From positions 1 through 24,358 of the forward strand of contig CAYTLW010000114.1 in assembly GCA_964438735.1 (NCBI GenBank): a stretch of 24,358 nt of DNA. The letters run 5' to 3'. A program made the position numbers and the translations under genes. The notes under the pieces were generated by a model. That model was not told the origin of the DNA. It did not search any database and was given only the letters and a program-made list of their open reading frames with translations. This document shows, piece after piece, positions 7,065 through 15,170 of the stretch. How positions within the stretch are numbered: position 1 is the first letter of the stretch; the number at the start of each line of letters is the position of its first letter. This DNA is from CAYTLW01 sp964438735 (GTDB lineage: Bacteria; Myxococcota_A; UBA9042).

Positions 7065-10000
7065 ATGGATCGCAACCGCATGATAAAGGCCCGCTGCTTC
7101 CCAATCCTGCTCACCGCCACCGTGCTGGCAGCCGGCTGCAGCGACGGCTCGGTCGTCGCCGGACCTGGCGGCGTCGGCAGCGACGGCGCCACGGGACAGA
7201 GCGACGGCCAGTTGGGCGACGCTTCAGACGCCGGCCCGACCACCGAGGACGCCGGATCGCCGCTGCCTCAGGACACGGGCGTCACGCCGCCGTTGGACAC
7301 TGCGGTGCACCCGATCGATGGGGGCGCTCCGGACAGCGGCCCGACACTACCCGGCGAGCTGGTTGCACTGACCTTGTCGCCGCCGCTGGCCACCCTGCCC
7401 ATCGGCGCGTCGCTGCCTTTCGAGCTCGTCGGCAAGTTCGACGACGGCAGCTCCATGTCACTGGCCGATGTGGCCAAGTGGACCAGCTCCGAGCCTGTGG
7501 TCGCCTCCATCTCCCCGCTGGGCGTGGCCCTGGCCAACAGCGCCGGCGAGACCACCATCGAAGCCGCCATCTCGGGGCAGGTGGCCAAGGCCACGATCAC
7601 CGTCACCCCGCTCAAGATCACCAAGCTCACCGTCGATCCGACCAGCGCCACCGTCTCAGTCGGCGCCACGGTTGGTTTCTCCGCCCTGGTCACGCTCCAA
7701 GATGGCAGCACCGATAATGTCTCCAACGCCGTCTCTTGGAGCAGCGACGAGCTCAACGTGGCCACGGTCGACGGCAAGGGAGTCGCTACCGGCGTCGCCG
7801 CGGGCAAGACCACCATCCGCGCCAAACTCGGCGATCTGGAGGCGAGCGCCACGCTGGACGTGTCGGGCGCCAAGCTGACCGGCCTGTCCTTGTCGCCGGT
7901 CGATCCGGTGCTCACAATCGGTGCCACGGTGGCGTTTGCAGCCGAAGCCAGCTTTGACGATGGCAGCGTCGCCGAGGTCACAAAAGCCGCCACGTGGAGC
8001 TCGAGCGCGCCGACCATCGTCAGCGTGAACAGCGGCGGCGTGGCGACCGCATTGGCCGCCGGCACGGCCATCATCGAGGCCAAACACGGCGGGTTGAGCG
8101 CCACCCGAATCGTCACGGTGCAGAAGACCCAGCTGGCCAGCCTGGCCATCACCCCCGCCAAAGCCACCGTCGCCGCCGGCGCCAAGCAGGCGTTCAAACT
8201 GCAGGGCACCTACAGCGATGGCAGCAAGGGCGACCTGACCGCCAGCGGCGTGTGGACCACCGAGCCCGCGGGCATCGCCGTGGTCAGCAACGCGCCCGGC
8301 AGCCAGGGCCAGGCCACCGGACTGATCGCCGGCACCGCCAAAGTGCGGGCCAGCTTCGGCGGCAAGTCGGCCGAAGCAGAGCTCGTGGTCTCGGCGGCGA
8401 CGTTGAAGTCCATCGCCATCACCCCCGCCGACCCGAAGGTGCCCAAGGGCATCAAGCTCAAGGTGCGCGCCCACGGCACCTACAGCGATGGCAAGGTGCT
8501 CGAGGTGACCGGCAAGGTCGTCTGGTCAAGCGGCGACAGCGCCGTGGCCACCGTCTCCAACGCCGCCGACAGCGCCGGCTGGCTCAAGGGCATCAAGGAG
8601 GGCAAAACCACCATCACCGCACAACTCGACGGCATCAAGGGCAGCACCTCGGTGACTGTGAGCGCCGCCGCCCTGGTCAAGATCACCGTCAAGCCGGCCA
8701 CATTCGATCTGCCCGTGGGTCTCAAGCAGGCGTTCACGGCGAGCGGTCAGTACAGCGACGGCGCGGTCGTCGATGTCACCAGCACCGCCGTCTGGTCCTC
8801 CACTGACGCCAAAGTCGCCGCGGTCAGCAACGCCAAGGGCGGCCAGGGCATCGTCGCCGGTCTGTCCGCCGGCAAGGTGCAGATCAAGGCCACCGTCAGC
8901 GGTCTGGTGGGCGTGGCGCAGGTCACGGTCAAGGCGCCGGAGCTCATCGAGCTGACCATCGGCCCCAACAACCTCACCCGAAAGGCGGGCCAGAAGGTGC
9001 AGTACTACGCCATGGCGGTGTACTCCAACAGCAAGTCCCAGAACGTGACCGGCCAGGCGCAGTGGTCATCCAGCAATACCAGCGTCGCCAACATCCTCAA
9101 AAGCGGCAATTTCATCGGCGTGGCCAGCGCGCTGAAGCCGGGCAAGACCACCATCACGGCCAAGTTCAAGGGCAAGACGGCCTCGACACAGCTGACCGTG
9201 GTCAACCCCGAGCTGCTCTCCGTCCAGGTCACGCCGGCGGCCTGGACCATGGCCGTGGGGATGCCCATGCAGTTTCAGGCGGTCGCGCTCTTCTCGGACG
9301 ACAGCAGCCAGAACGTGACCTTCCAGTCGGACTGGACCTCGACCAACTATAAGATCGCCCAGGTCGGCAACAAGATGGGCGGCTTCGGCGGCGGCAACAA
9401 GGGTCGGGTCATGGCCCTGCAGCCGGGCAATACCAAGATCAAGGCCGCCTGGAAGGGCATGGTCGGCTCGGCATCGGTCACGGTGACGCCGGCGCAGGTC
9501 ACCGGGCTGTCGCTCTTCCCCGGCGAGCAGACCATGGCGGTGGGCCAGTTCCGCGGCTTCCAGGCCACCCTGCTCTACAGCGACGGAACCGCCGTGCAGG
9601 CCAACTGGCAGGCCACCTGGACGTCCTCCAACAGCAAGGTGGCCGCGGCGCTGAACGGCCAGGGGCAGAAGGGATACGTGCAGGGCCTGGCTCCCGGCAC
9701 GGCGACCATCACCGCCTCGGCGCAGGGCTTCAAGGCCACCGCCAAGGTGGTCGTCACAGCCGCCGAAGCCAAGGAGTTGCAGATCATGCCGGGCGTCGCC
9801 ACCGTGGCCAAAGGCGTGCCGGTGAAGTTCAACGTCGTCGCCGTCTTCACCGACGACACAACCCAATACGTGGGTGGCCAGGCCACCTTCACCTCATCGG
9901 ATAAGAAGGTCGCCGTGGCCTTCAACGGCGGCCAGATGGGCGGCCTGGTGCAGACCCTGGCGCCGGGCAAGGTGACCATCAAGTGCAGCTGGAAGGGGCT

Positions 10001-10847
10001 GAGCACGTCCGCCGAGCTGACCGTCAAACCGGCCGAACTCAAGGAGCTGCAGATCACGCCCACGAATCCGACCGTCGCCCCCGGCTCCTGGGTCAAGTTC
10101 AACGCCGTGGCGGTCTACACCGACGACACCACCCAGCAGATGAGCAACCTGGCCTCCTGGAAGAGCAGCCACCCGTCCGTCGCCTCGGTCAGCAACATGA
10201 TGCAGGGCATGGGCAAAGGCCTGACCCAGGCGCTCAAGCCCGGCACCTCGACCATCTCGGCGACCTGGAACGGCAAGACGGGCAGCACCAAGCTCACCGT
10301 GCCCACGGCGGCGCTGATCGAGATCCAGGTGACGCCGTTCTCGCCGATCCTGCCGCTGGGTTACCTGACCATGTTCAAGGCCACGGGCGTGTTCTCGGAC
10401 TACACCGTTCAGGACCTCACCTGGCTGGCCAGCTGGACGTCGTCCGACACCAAGGTGGCCACCATCGCCACCGTCGGCATGGCCAAAGGCCTCGTCACGC
10501 CCCTGTCGGCGGGCAAAGCGACCATCACCGCGGCGTTCCAGGGCACCAAGGGCAGCACGGTGCTGAGCGTGACCGCAGCCAAGTTGAAGTCCATCGCCAT
10601 CACCCCCGCCAGCGCCAAGTTGAAGGTGCAGCAGCAGGTGCCGCTGCAGGCGGCGGGTACATTTGATGACGGGACCAAGCTGAACCTGACGCCCTTCGTA
10701 TTGTGGAAGTCGGACAAGCCACCGGTGGTGAGCGTGAGCAATGCCCAGGGCTCCAAGGGCGTGGCGAAGGGGCTTGGCAAGGGCGCGGCGAAGGTGTCCG
10801 CGATTCGGGATGGGGTGACCGGCGTGGCTTCTGTCGTGGTCGAGTAG
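7065..10847 (+). CDS. Giant lipoprotein with 13 tandem bacterial Ig-like (Big_2) domains
   Basis: A 1260-aa surface lipoprotein. The signal is MDRNRMIKARCFPILLTATV with lipobox LAAGC, followed by a Gly/Asp-rich linker of about 75 residues (SDGATGQSDG, DAGSPLPQD, IDGGAPDSG). The remainder is 13 consecutive domains of about 88-93 residues. Each opens with an L-x-L/I-x-P strand and contains SDGS-x-x-D/N-V, then W-S/T-S, a VA-x-V strand, A-G-x-x-T/K-I-x-A, and a closing V-T-V strand. This is the Big_2 (BID_2, intimin/invasin-type) pattern. Domains 7-12 are richer in Met, Gln and Asn than 1-6 and 13. The ATG at 7065 has AAGGAG seven bases upstream. An adhesive or spacer role outside the cell is inferred; no enzymatic or anchoring domain follows the last repeat. 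Confidence 0.93.
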   Translation: MDRNRMIKARCFPILLTATVLAAGCSDGSVVAGPGGVGSDGATGQSDGQLGDASDAGPTTEDAGSPLPQDTGVTPPLDTAVHPIDGGAPDSGPTLPGELVALTLSPPLATLPIGASLPFELVGKFDDGSSMSLADVAKWTSSEPVVASISPLGVALANSAGETTIEAAISGQVAKATITVTPLKITKLTVDPTSATVSVGATVGFSALVTLQDGSTDNVSNAVSWSSDELNVATVDGKGVATGVAAGKTTIRAKLGDLEASATLDVSGAKLTGLSLSPVDPVLTIGATVAFAAEASFDDGSVAEVTKAATWSSSAPTIVSVNSGGVATALAAGTAIIEAKHGGLSATRIVTVQKTQLASLAITPAKATVAAGAKQAFKLQGTYSDGSKGDLTASGVWTTEPAGIAVVSNAPGSQGQATGLIAGTAKVRASFGGKSAEAELVVSAATLKSIAITPADPKVPKGIKLKVRAHGTYSDGKVLEVTGKVVWSSGDSAVATVSNAADSAGWLKGIKEGKTTITAQLDGIKGSTSVTVSAAALVKITVKPATFDLPVGLKQAFTASGQYSDGAVVDVTSTAVWSSTDAKVAAVSNAKGGQGIVAGLSAGKVQIKATVSGLVGVAQVTVKAPELIELTIGPNNLTRKAGQKVQYYAMAVYSNSKSQNVTGQAQWSSSNTSVANILKSGNFIGVASALKPGKTTITAKFKGKTASTQLTVVNPELLSVQVTPAAWTMAVGMPMQFQAVALFSDDSSQNVTFQSDWTSTNYKIAQVGNKMGGFGGGNKGRVMALQPGNTKIKAAWKGMVGSASVTVTPAQVTGLSLFPGEQTMAVGQFRGFQATLLYSDGTAVQANWQATWTSSNSKVAAALNGQGQKGYVQGLAPGTATITASAQGFKATAKVVVTAAEAKELQIMPGVATVAKGVPVKFNVVAVFTDDTTQYVGGQATFTSSDKKVAVAFNGGQMGGLVQTLAPGKVTIKCSWKGLSTSAELTVKPAELKELQITPTNPTVAPGSWVKFNAVAVYTDDTTQQMSNLASWKSSHPSVASVSNMMQGMGKGLTQALKPGTSTISATWNGKTGSTKLTVPTAALIEIQVTPFSPILPLGYLTMFKATGVFSDYTVQDLTWLASWTSSDTKVATIATVGMAKGLVTPLSAGKATITAAFQGTKGSTVLSVTAAKLKSIAITPASAKLKVQQQVPLQAAGTFDDGTKLNLTPFVLWKSDKPPVVSVSNAQGSKGVAKGLGKGAAKVSAIRDGVTGVASVVVE
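8402..8429 (+). repeat. 28-bp direct repeat, copy 1 (opening of Ig-like domain 5)
   Basis: This stretch encodes LKSIAITPA at the start of domain 5 and is identical over 28 bases to 10583-10610. The surrounding domains are diverged, so the match points to recent recombination between domains. Confidence 0.8.
10583..10610 (+). repeat. 28-bp direct repeat, copy 2 (opening of Ig-like domain 13)
   Basis: Identical to 8402-8429 and placed at the same point of the last domain, 2.2 kb downstream. It is a possible site of unequal crossing over, which would remove eight domains in frame. Confidence 0.8.
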
Positions 10848-10894
10848 GCCAGTGGGCGCCAGCGCCATCTATCGCTGAAATCACTCAGCTTTTG

Positions 10895-10918
10895 CAAAAG
10901 GGCACTACTGCCCTTTTG
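10895..10918. terminator. Bidirectional hairpin terminator containing a stop codon
   Basis: A 10-bp perfect stem, CAAAAGGGCA with TGCCCTTTTG, closes a four-base loop CTAC. The A/T-rich base of the stem gives a short U run in either direction. It lies 48 bases after the Ig-like lipoprotein stop (plus strand). On the minus strand it overlaps the last codons of the MmcQ-type gene, whose TAG stop lies in the loop. It probably terminates both convergent genes. Confidence 0.75.
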
Positions 10919-11276
10919 ATTGGTCGCCCGACGCAACCTGTCTGGCCAACGTCTTGGGCCCCAACACGCAGAAGCTCTCCGCGAGCCAGTCCAGCAACAT
11001 CGCCTCGTCCAGCGCGTTGTCCGCGACAAAGCGCATCGTGACCCAGCCGCCGGTGCCGACCTCGATGCGCGAGTCGCCCAGGTCGATGGCCTGCTGCAGC
11101 GAGTCCTTCAGCTTGAGCATGACCCTGATCTTGTCCCCCTTCTCGCCGACGAAGAGGAAGTTCTTCTTGCGTACGCGGAAGGCGCGGTTGACGCAGGAGG
11201 TGCCTTCGGTGGTCTCGGGCAGGGACATGGCCCGGTCGCGCAGGTTGCGACTGATGGGATGTGCGAAGTTCTCCAT
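10905..11276 (-). CDS. MmcQ/YjbR-family protein
   Basis: A 123-aa protein of the MmcQ/YjbR family, small alpha/beta proteins with a CyaY-like, putatively DNA-binding fold and no established reaction. Visible family features are the N-terminal helix ISRNLRDRAMSLPETTEG, the strand motif VNRAFRVRKKNFLFVGEKG, then KLKDSLQQA and the aromatic strand GTGGWVTMRF, ending in a helix DEAMLLDWLAESF. The start at 11276 has GAGGAGA upstream; the frame runs further but would enter the ychF end. It lies 34 bases downstream of ychF on the same strand and is probably co-transcribed. Its TAG stop lies in the loop of the terminator hairpin at 10895-10918, so the last codons form one arm of the stem. Confidence 0.82.
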   Translation of the reverse strand: MENFAHPISRNLRDRAMSLPETTEGTSCVNRAFRVRKKNFLFVGEKGDKIRVMLKLKDSLQQAIDLGDSRIEVGTGGWVTMRFVADNALDEAMLLDWLAESFCVLGPKTLARQVASGDQSKGQ

Positions 11277-11310
11277 GCGGTCTCCTCGAGGTCTGGCGGG
11301 CGATTCTCTC

Positions 11311-12402
11311 TCACACGTTGAAGCGGAACAGCAACAGCTCCCCGTCCGCCACCACGTACTCCTTACCCTCGATCCGCAACCGCCCGGCCGCAACCAGCGC
11401 AGCGTGACTGCCCGCGGTCAGCAGCTCATCGGCGTGGCACACCTCGGCCTTGATGAAGCCGCGCTCGAAGTCCGTGTGGATGACCCCGGCAGCCTGCGGG
11501 GCCGTCCAGCCCTGGCGCAAGGTCCAGGCGTGGGCCTCGGTCTCGTTGGCGGTGTAGAAGACGATCAGGCCCAGCAGCTCCATGGCCGCGCGGGCGAGCA
11601 GGTCCAGGCCGCTCTGCTCCAGGCCCAGCTCCTGCCGGAACATGGCCTGCTCTTCGACATCGTCCATCTCGACGATCTCGGCTTCCAGGCCGGCGCAGAT
11701 GGCCACCAGGCCGGCTCCCTCCGCCTTCGCATGGGCCTGCAGCGCCGCGACGTGCGCCGCGTCGCCTTCGAGATCGGCGCAGTTGGCCACGTACATCAGC
11801 GGCTTGTTGGTCAGCAGGTGCAGCTCCCGCCAGGCCTCGCGCAACGGGTCGGGCACGGGCACGGTGCGCGCCGGCTTGCCCGCCTCCAGCGCCTCGATCA
11901 GCTCGCCGATGAGGCCCACCCGCGGTCCGGCGCTCTTATCGCCGACTTTGTAGGCCTTTTCTTCCTTCTTGCGGCGCTTGTAGAGGGTCTCCAGGTCGGC
12001 CAGGCACAGCTCGGTATGGATCACCTCGGCGTCGCTGACAGGGTCCAGCTCATCGCTGACGTGCACCACATTGCTGTCCTCGAAACAGCGAACCACATGC
12101 ACGATGGCATCCGTCTCGCGCACATGCCCCAGGAACTGGTTTCCCAGGCCCTCCCCCTTCGACGCCCCGGCCACCAGACCGGCGATATCCACCAGCCGCA
12201 ACGCCGCCGGCACGGACTTGGGGCTGCCGACGATGGCCGCGATGCGCTCCAGCCTCTCGTCGGCCATGGGCACCATGCCGATGTTCGGCTCGATGGTGCA
12301 GAACGGATAATTCGCCGCCGCGGCCCCAGCGCGAGTCAGGGCATTGAATAGCGTCGACTTGCCGACATTGGGCAGCCCGACCAGTCCACAGGAAAGAGCC
12401 AT
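11311..12402 (-). CDS. ychF: Ribosome-associated P-loop ATPase YchF
   Basis: A 363-aa YchF/OLA1 protein, the same length as E. coli YchF. It is an Obg-related P-loop NTPase that binds ribosomes, hydrolyses ATP rather than GTP, and dampens the oxidative stress response. Motifs: G1 GLPNVGKST at 9-17; the NYPFCTIEPN switch; G3 DIAGLVAGASKGEGLGNQFL, with hydrophobic Leu in place of the catalytic Gln; and a non-canonical G4 NCAD where GTPases have NKxD (N-x-x-E is common in YchF). The C-terminal TGS domain (FYTANETEAHAWTL, APQAAGVIHTDFERGFIKAEV) is intact and ends FRFNV. The ATG at 12402 follows GGAGGTG. It heads a likely two-gene unit with the MmcQ-type gene. Its upstream region is interrupted by the hairpin repeat and the IS. 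Confidence 0.97.
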   Translation of the reverse strand: MALSCGLVGLPNVGKSTLFNALTRAGAAAANYPFCTIEPNIGMVPMADERLERIAAIVGSPKSVPAALRLVDIAGLVAGASKGEGLGNQFLGHVRETDAIVHVVRCFEDSNVVHVSDELDPVSDAEVIHTELCLADLETLYKRRKKEEKAYKVGDKSAGPRVGLIGELIEALEAGKPARTVPVPDPLREAWRELHLLTNKPLMYVANCADLEGDAAHVAALQAHAKAEGAGLVAICAGLEAEIVEMDDVEEQAMFRQELGLEQSGLDLLARAAMELLGLIVFYTANETEAHAWTLRQGWTAPQAAGVIHTDFERGFIKAEVCHADELLTAGSHAALVAAGRLRIEGKEYVVADGELLLFRFNV

Positions 12403-12430
12403 CACGCACCTCCGATACGACCGGTGCCTG

Positions 12431-12459
12431 GGCGTAGCACGATGGCCGTGGGGCGGCAA
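12431..12459 (-). promoter_or_regulatory. Candidate ychF promoter
   Basis: Reading the minus strand, TTGCCG (12459-12454) is separated by 17 bases from TACGCC (12436-12431), with TGC just ahead of the -10. The start point would be near 12424, giving a leader of about 22 bases that includes the GGAGGTG ribosome site. The hairpin repeat ends 18 bases upstream of the -35. Judged by eye only. Confidence 0.4.
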
Positions 12460-12476
12460 CCACATCCATCGTGCTG

Positions 12477-12507
12477 ACGACGGCTTCGGAGCGAAGCGGA
12501 GAAACGG
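12477..12507 (+). repeat. Hairpin repeat element, partial copy interrupted by the IS
   Basis: These 31 bases match 16097-16127 at 28 positions. The GCTTCG/CGAAGC stem is conserved and one of the three differences falls in its loop. The match begins at the same base as the insertion boundary deduced in the transposase relic. It is cut at 12507 by the left inverted repeat of the IS903-like element; the rest of the copy would lie beyond the IS, in the assembly gap. The last nine bases, GAGAAACGG, are the predicted target duplication. Confidence 0.7.
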
Positions 12508-12525
12508 GGCGTTGGTGCATGAATG
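12508..12525 (+). repeat. IS903-like left terminal inverted repeat
   Basis: This 18-bp end matches the right end (13597-13614) in inverted orientation, with mismatches at positions 8 and 13. Confidence 0.88.
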
Positions 12526-12599
12526 CGGCTTGACCACCACGCGGCCCCTGCTCAGGCTCCCGGGCCGGCCATCAGGCCGATCGCCCCGGAGCCCAGCCC

Positions 12600-13559
12600 A
12601 TGCGCACACACAAGTCCAGCTACGTCCACCCTCCCTACAAGACGAAGTACCGGGTGGAGAACTGGAGGGAGTATGAGAAGGGTCTTCGGGATCGTGGCGA
12701 CGTCACCATCTGGTTCAGCGAGGCAGCCATGGCTGCGTGGACTCCGCCAGCGAACGGCAAGCGAGGCGGCCAGCGCCAGTACTCGGATCTCGCCATCGAG
12801 ACCGCCCTCACGCTCAGGCTGGTCTTCCATCTGCCGCTCAGACAGACCGAGGGCTTCGTCGGATCGCTGCTCAAGCCGATGGGCCTCGACTTGACGGCAC
12901 CGGATCACACCACACTGTCCCGGCGCGGCAGCAAGCTTGAAGTCGCCCTCCGATCTCGCATCCCCAGCGGTCCCGTCCACCTGATCGTCGACAGCACTGG
13001 CCTCAAGATCATGGGTCAGGGCCAATGGGCAGCCGCCAAGCACGGCGTCAAGGGGATCAGGGCTTGGCGGAAGCTCCACATCGGCGTGGATGTGAACGGC
13101 GTCATCATTGCCGAGCAGATCACCGACAGCTCGGTGGACGACTCCATCGTGGTCCCGGAGCTGCTCGAACAGGTCGACACCGAGATCGAGTGCTTCACTG
13201 CTGATGGCGCGTACGACACGTGGTCGATCCGAGAGGCGTTGGCAGCGCGGGGCGCAACGGCGGTGGTGCCACCGGCACGGACAGCGGTCGAATCCAACAG
13301 GGACACCCCTGCCGGACGGGCTCGAGATGCCGCTGTCGCCCGTATGCAAGAGGTCGGCAGACGTCAGTGGAAGAAGGAGGCTGGCTACCACCAGCAAGGT
13401 CGAGCGGAGAACACCTTTTTCCGCTACAAGCGGATCCTCGGGGGTCGCCTGTATGCCCGCGATCCGGTAGCACAGGAGGTCGAGGTACGTCTTGGATGCA
13501 ACGTCCTGAACAGGATGCTTGAGCTTGGGGCTGCCGGGTCGGTGGCGATCGCGCGGTGA
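12600..13559 (+). CDS. IS5-family (IS903 group) DDE transposase
   Basis: A 319-aa cut-and-paste transposase that appears full length. The opening YRVENWREYEKGLRDRGDVT and GQRQYSDLAIETALTLRLVF follow the IS903 TnpA pattern (NWxxYNxALxxRGS, RYSDLAI). The DDE triad is present: Asp in HLIVDSTGLKIMGQGQW, Asp in CFTADGAYDTWSIR, and Glu in GRAENTFFRYKRILGG with the usual downstream Arg/Lys. The frame is intact with no stops, so the element may still be active. The ATG at 12600 has GGAG nine bases upstream, and the gene lies 92 bases inside the left inverted repeat. Its GC content resembles the neighbours, so arrival from a similar high-GC host is likely. Confidence 0.95.
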   Translation: MRTHKSSYVHPPYKTKYRVENWREYEKGLRDRGDVTIWFSEAAMAAWTPPANGKRGGQRQYSDLAIETALTLRLVFHLPLRQTEGFVGSLLKPMGLDLTAPDHTTLSRRGSKLEVALRSRIPSGPVHLIVDSTGLKIMGQGQWAAAKHGVKGIRAWRKLHIGVDVNGVIIAEQITDSSVDDSIVVPELLEQVDTEIECFTADGAYDTWSIREALAARGATAVVPPARTAVESNRDTPAGRARDAAVARMQEVGRRQWKKEAGYHQQGRAENTFFRYKRILGGRLYARDPVAQEVEVRLGCNVLNRMLELGAAGSVAIAR

Positions 13560-13596
13560 GAGCGGCGGAAGGGTTGGGGACGTTCGGCCTGTCGGC

Positions 13597-13614
13597 CATT
13601 CGTGCAACAACGCC
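13597..13614 (-). repeat. IS903-like right terminal inverted repeat
   Basis: CATTCGTGCAACAACGCC is the inverted partner of 12508-12525. It marks the right end of the element 38 bases after the transposase stop. Confidence 0.88.
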
Positions 13615-13615
13615 G

Positions 13616-13715
13616 NNNNNNNNNNNNNNNNNNNNNNNNNNNNNNNNNNNNNNNNNNNNNNNNNNNNNNNNNNNNNNNNNNNNNNNNNNNNNNNNNNNNN
13701 NNNNNNNNNNNNNNN
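13616..13715. other. Assembly gap (100 N)
   Basis: Exactly 100 N, the usual placeholder for a scaffold gap of unknown length. It begins one base beyond the right end of the IS, as expected when an assembler breaks at a multi-copy element. Sequence and spacing across the gap are unknown. Confidence 0.97.
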
Positions 13716-14720
13716 GAGGCTGGAGGCCAGGCAGACGTTGGGCACCTCGGCCTCGTACAGGTTGTTGCCGACGCAGAACAGGTGCGTCTTGGTGCCCTTT
13801 TCCCCACAGACCTTGCCGCGTGGATAGGACTGCCAGGTCTCGGGGTTGCAGCAGATGTCAGGTTTGGAGACCGGGCCGCATTTGCCGATGGTCGCCGGCT
13901 TGTCCGGGAGGGTGCAGTCGACGGTGTCCTTGTCGCACTTGCCGGCCGCCGTGCAGTACTTGACCTTCTGGTAGCCCGACCACATCCACGCGTCGTCGGC
14001 CGCGGGGCAGTTGGTCTGGGTGCCATCGCAGGAGAGCTCGGCAAAACGCGCCTCGACCCAGTGGCCGTCATCGCTGCAGCGATGTTCGACCTTCGGGTCG
14101 TTGCCGCAGTTGACGCCCTTGGCGCGCAGCTTCTTGGCATTGACGTCGCAGCACGCGCCCTCCGTGCAGCATCCTTCGATCTTCTCGTTCACGCAGGTCT
14201 TGCCATCGGCGCTGCAACTGTCCTTGGTGCAGGCGTCGTCATCGTTGCAGTTGGTCTGCGTGCCGGCACACTTGCCCGCGTTGCAATTGTCGCCCGCGGT
14301 GCAGGCACTGCCATCGTCGCAATCCTCGCCGTCGCGCGGTTCGACATCGCATTTGTGGTCGCCGGTGCAGACGGGCTTGAGGCAATCGGTGCCGCCCTTG
14401 CAGTCGGTGTCCTCCTTGCAACAGTCCGCCACGGCCTCTGTTTTGCACTCGCCGGAAGCCTTGTCGCAGCTGCCCTTCTGGCAGGGGTCATTTGAGGCGC
14501 ATTGGCCGTCATCAACGCAACAGGGATCGCCTGCTTTGGTCGTGCAGCCCGCGTCCTCGGCGCCCGTGTCCGCTGCACCAGACGCGTCGGCGGCGCCGCC
14601 ATCGGCGACCACTGCGCCGCTGTCCTCGGCGCCGCTGTCTTCGGGCTCGTCCTCAGAACTGCAAGCCGGCATCGCCGCGAACGCGACGATGAGGGTCCAC
14701 AAGGCAAGATGTCTGCTCAT
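13716..14720 (-). CDS. Cys-rich lipoprotein, 3' end lost in the gap
   Basis: The first 335 codons of a secreted lipoprotein; the C-terminus is missing because the frame runs into the N gap. The signal MSRHLALWTLIVAFAAMPAC gives probable lipidation at Cys20. An acidic Asp/Ala/Gly/Ser linker follows (SSEDEPEDSGAEDSG, ADASGAADTGAEDAG). From about residue 55 to 170 it is a dense Cys-rich array of D-x-x-C and C-x-x-D/G-x-C units (CCVDDGQC, CKEDTDCKGGTDC, CDDGSACTAGDNC, CNDDDACTKDSC) like those in myxobacterial surface proteins. A second Cys-containing part (about 175-335) has WVEARFAELSCDG and PETWQSYPRGKVCG. The ATG at 14720 is preceded by AGAGGAGC. A role as a disulfide-stabilised outer-surface protein is inferred; no enzyme motif is seen. 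Confidence 0.85.
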
Positions 14721-15170
14721 CGGTGCTCCTCTGGCCGGACACCCGGCCTTTGGGACCAGGCGAGTCGGTGAGCAGCGTGACGAGCCCGCTGTTCCTGAGC
14801 AAGCAGCCCGTGCAGAAGTCCCAGACCTTCTTGGAGACATGCCCGCAGGGCACCGGGGGTGCCAGGCGATTTCCAAGTGGCCCAGTTCTCTGGTCCACGT
14901 GGCGCTTGTAGCGAACGAAGGTTGACTGCTTGTCCAGCGGGAGAAGCGACGCGCGGGACGCGAAGCCGGATCGGTTCTTTCAGGCGAGGCCCCAACCCGG
15001 CCCAGTCATCAATTCAGGACGGCGTTGGGAGGGCCGCGCCCACTGCTGCCGGCCGGCGTTCCTGTCTGAGGAGGTCGCGGAAGGGTGGTTTCGGCACGAC
15101 CAACGTCCGATATGAAATAGCGGTTAGCGGTCAGGTGGAGCGAGGGCAGGGCTGGAAGATGGCGTGCCGG
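14721..15170. other. 450-bp non-coding stretch
   Basis: It lies between the 5' end of the Cys-rich lipoprotein and the 3' end of the nucleotidyltransferase. The short open frames here have no ribosome sites and no recognisable motifs. The minus-strand promoter of the lipoprotein must lie in its first part, but no convincing boxes were found. Confidence 0.6.

Larger units (their letters stand above)
12508..13614 (+). mobile_element. IS903-like insertion sequence (IS5 family), 1107 bp
   Basis: The element is bounded by 18-bp inverted repeats, GGCGTTGGTGCATGAATG on the left and, reverse-complemented, GGCGTTGTTGCACGAATG on the right (16 of 18 identical). They resemble the known IS903 ends. It contains one intact DDE transposase. 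IS903 makes 9-bp target duplications; the nine bases left of the element are GAGAAACGG, and the single base known to the right is G, which agrees but proves nothing. The assembly gap starts one base after the right end. Length is close to the roughly 1.06 kb of IS903. Confidence 0.9.

Noticed and set aside
7065..10847. Regular repeats of about 270 bp as a possible CRISPR or satellite array
   Set aside because: The periodicity is protein-domain sized, in frame and diverged; it encodes Ig-like domains.
13560..14720. A single continuous minus-strand gene reading through the N gap into the IS region
   Set aside because: The frame beyond the gap is the opposite strand of the IS transposase, and the N run is a placeholder, so continuity is meaningless.
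14723..14911. Plus-strand 62-codon open frame opposite the Cys-rich lipoprotein leader
   Set aside because: No ribosome site or conserved features; probably chance.
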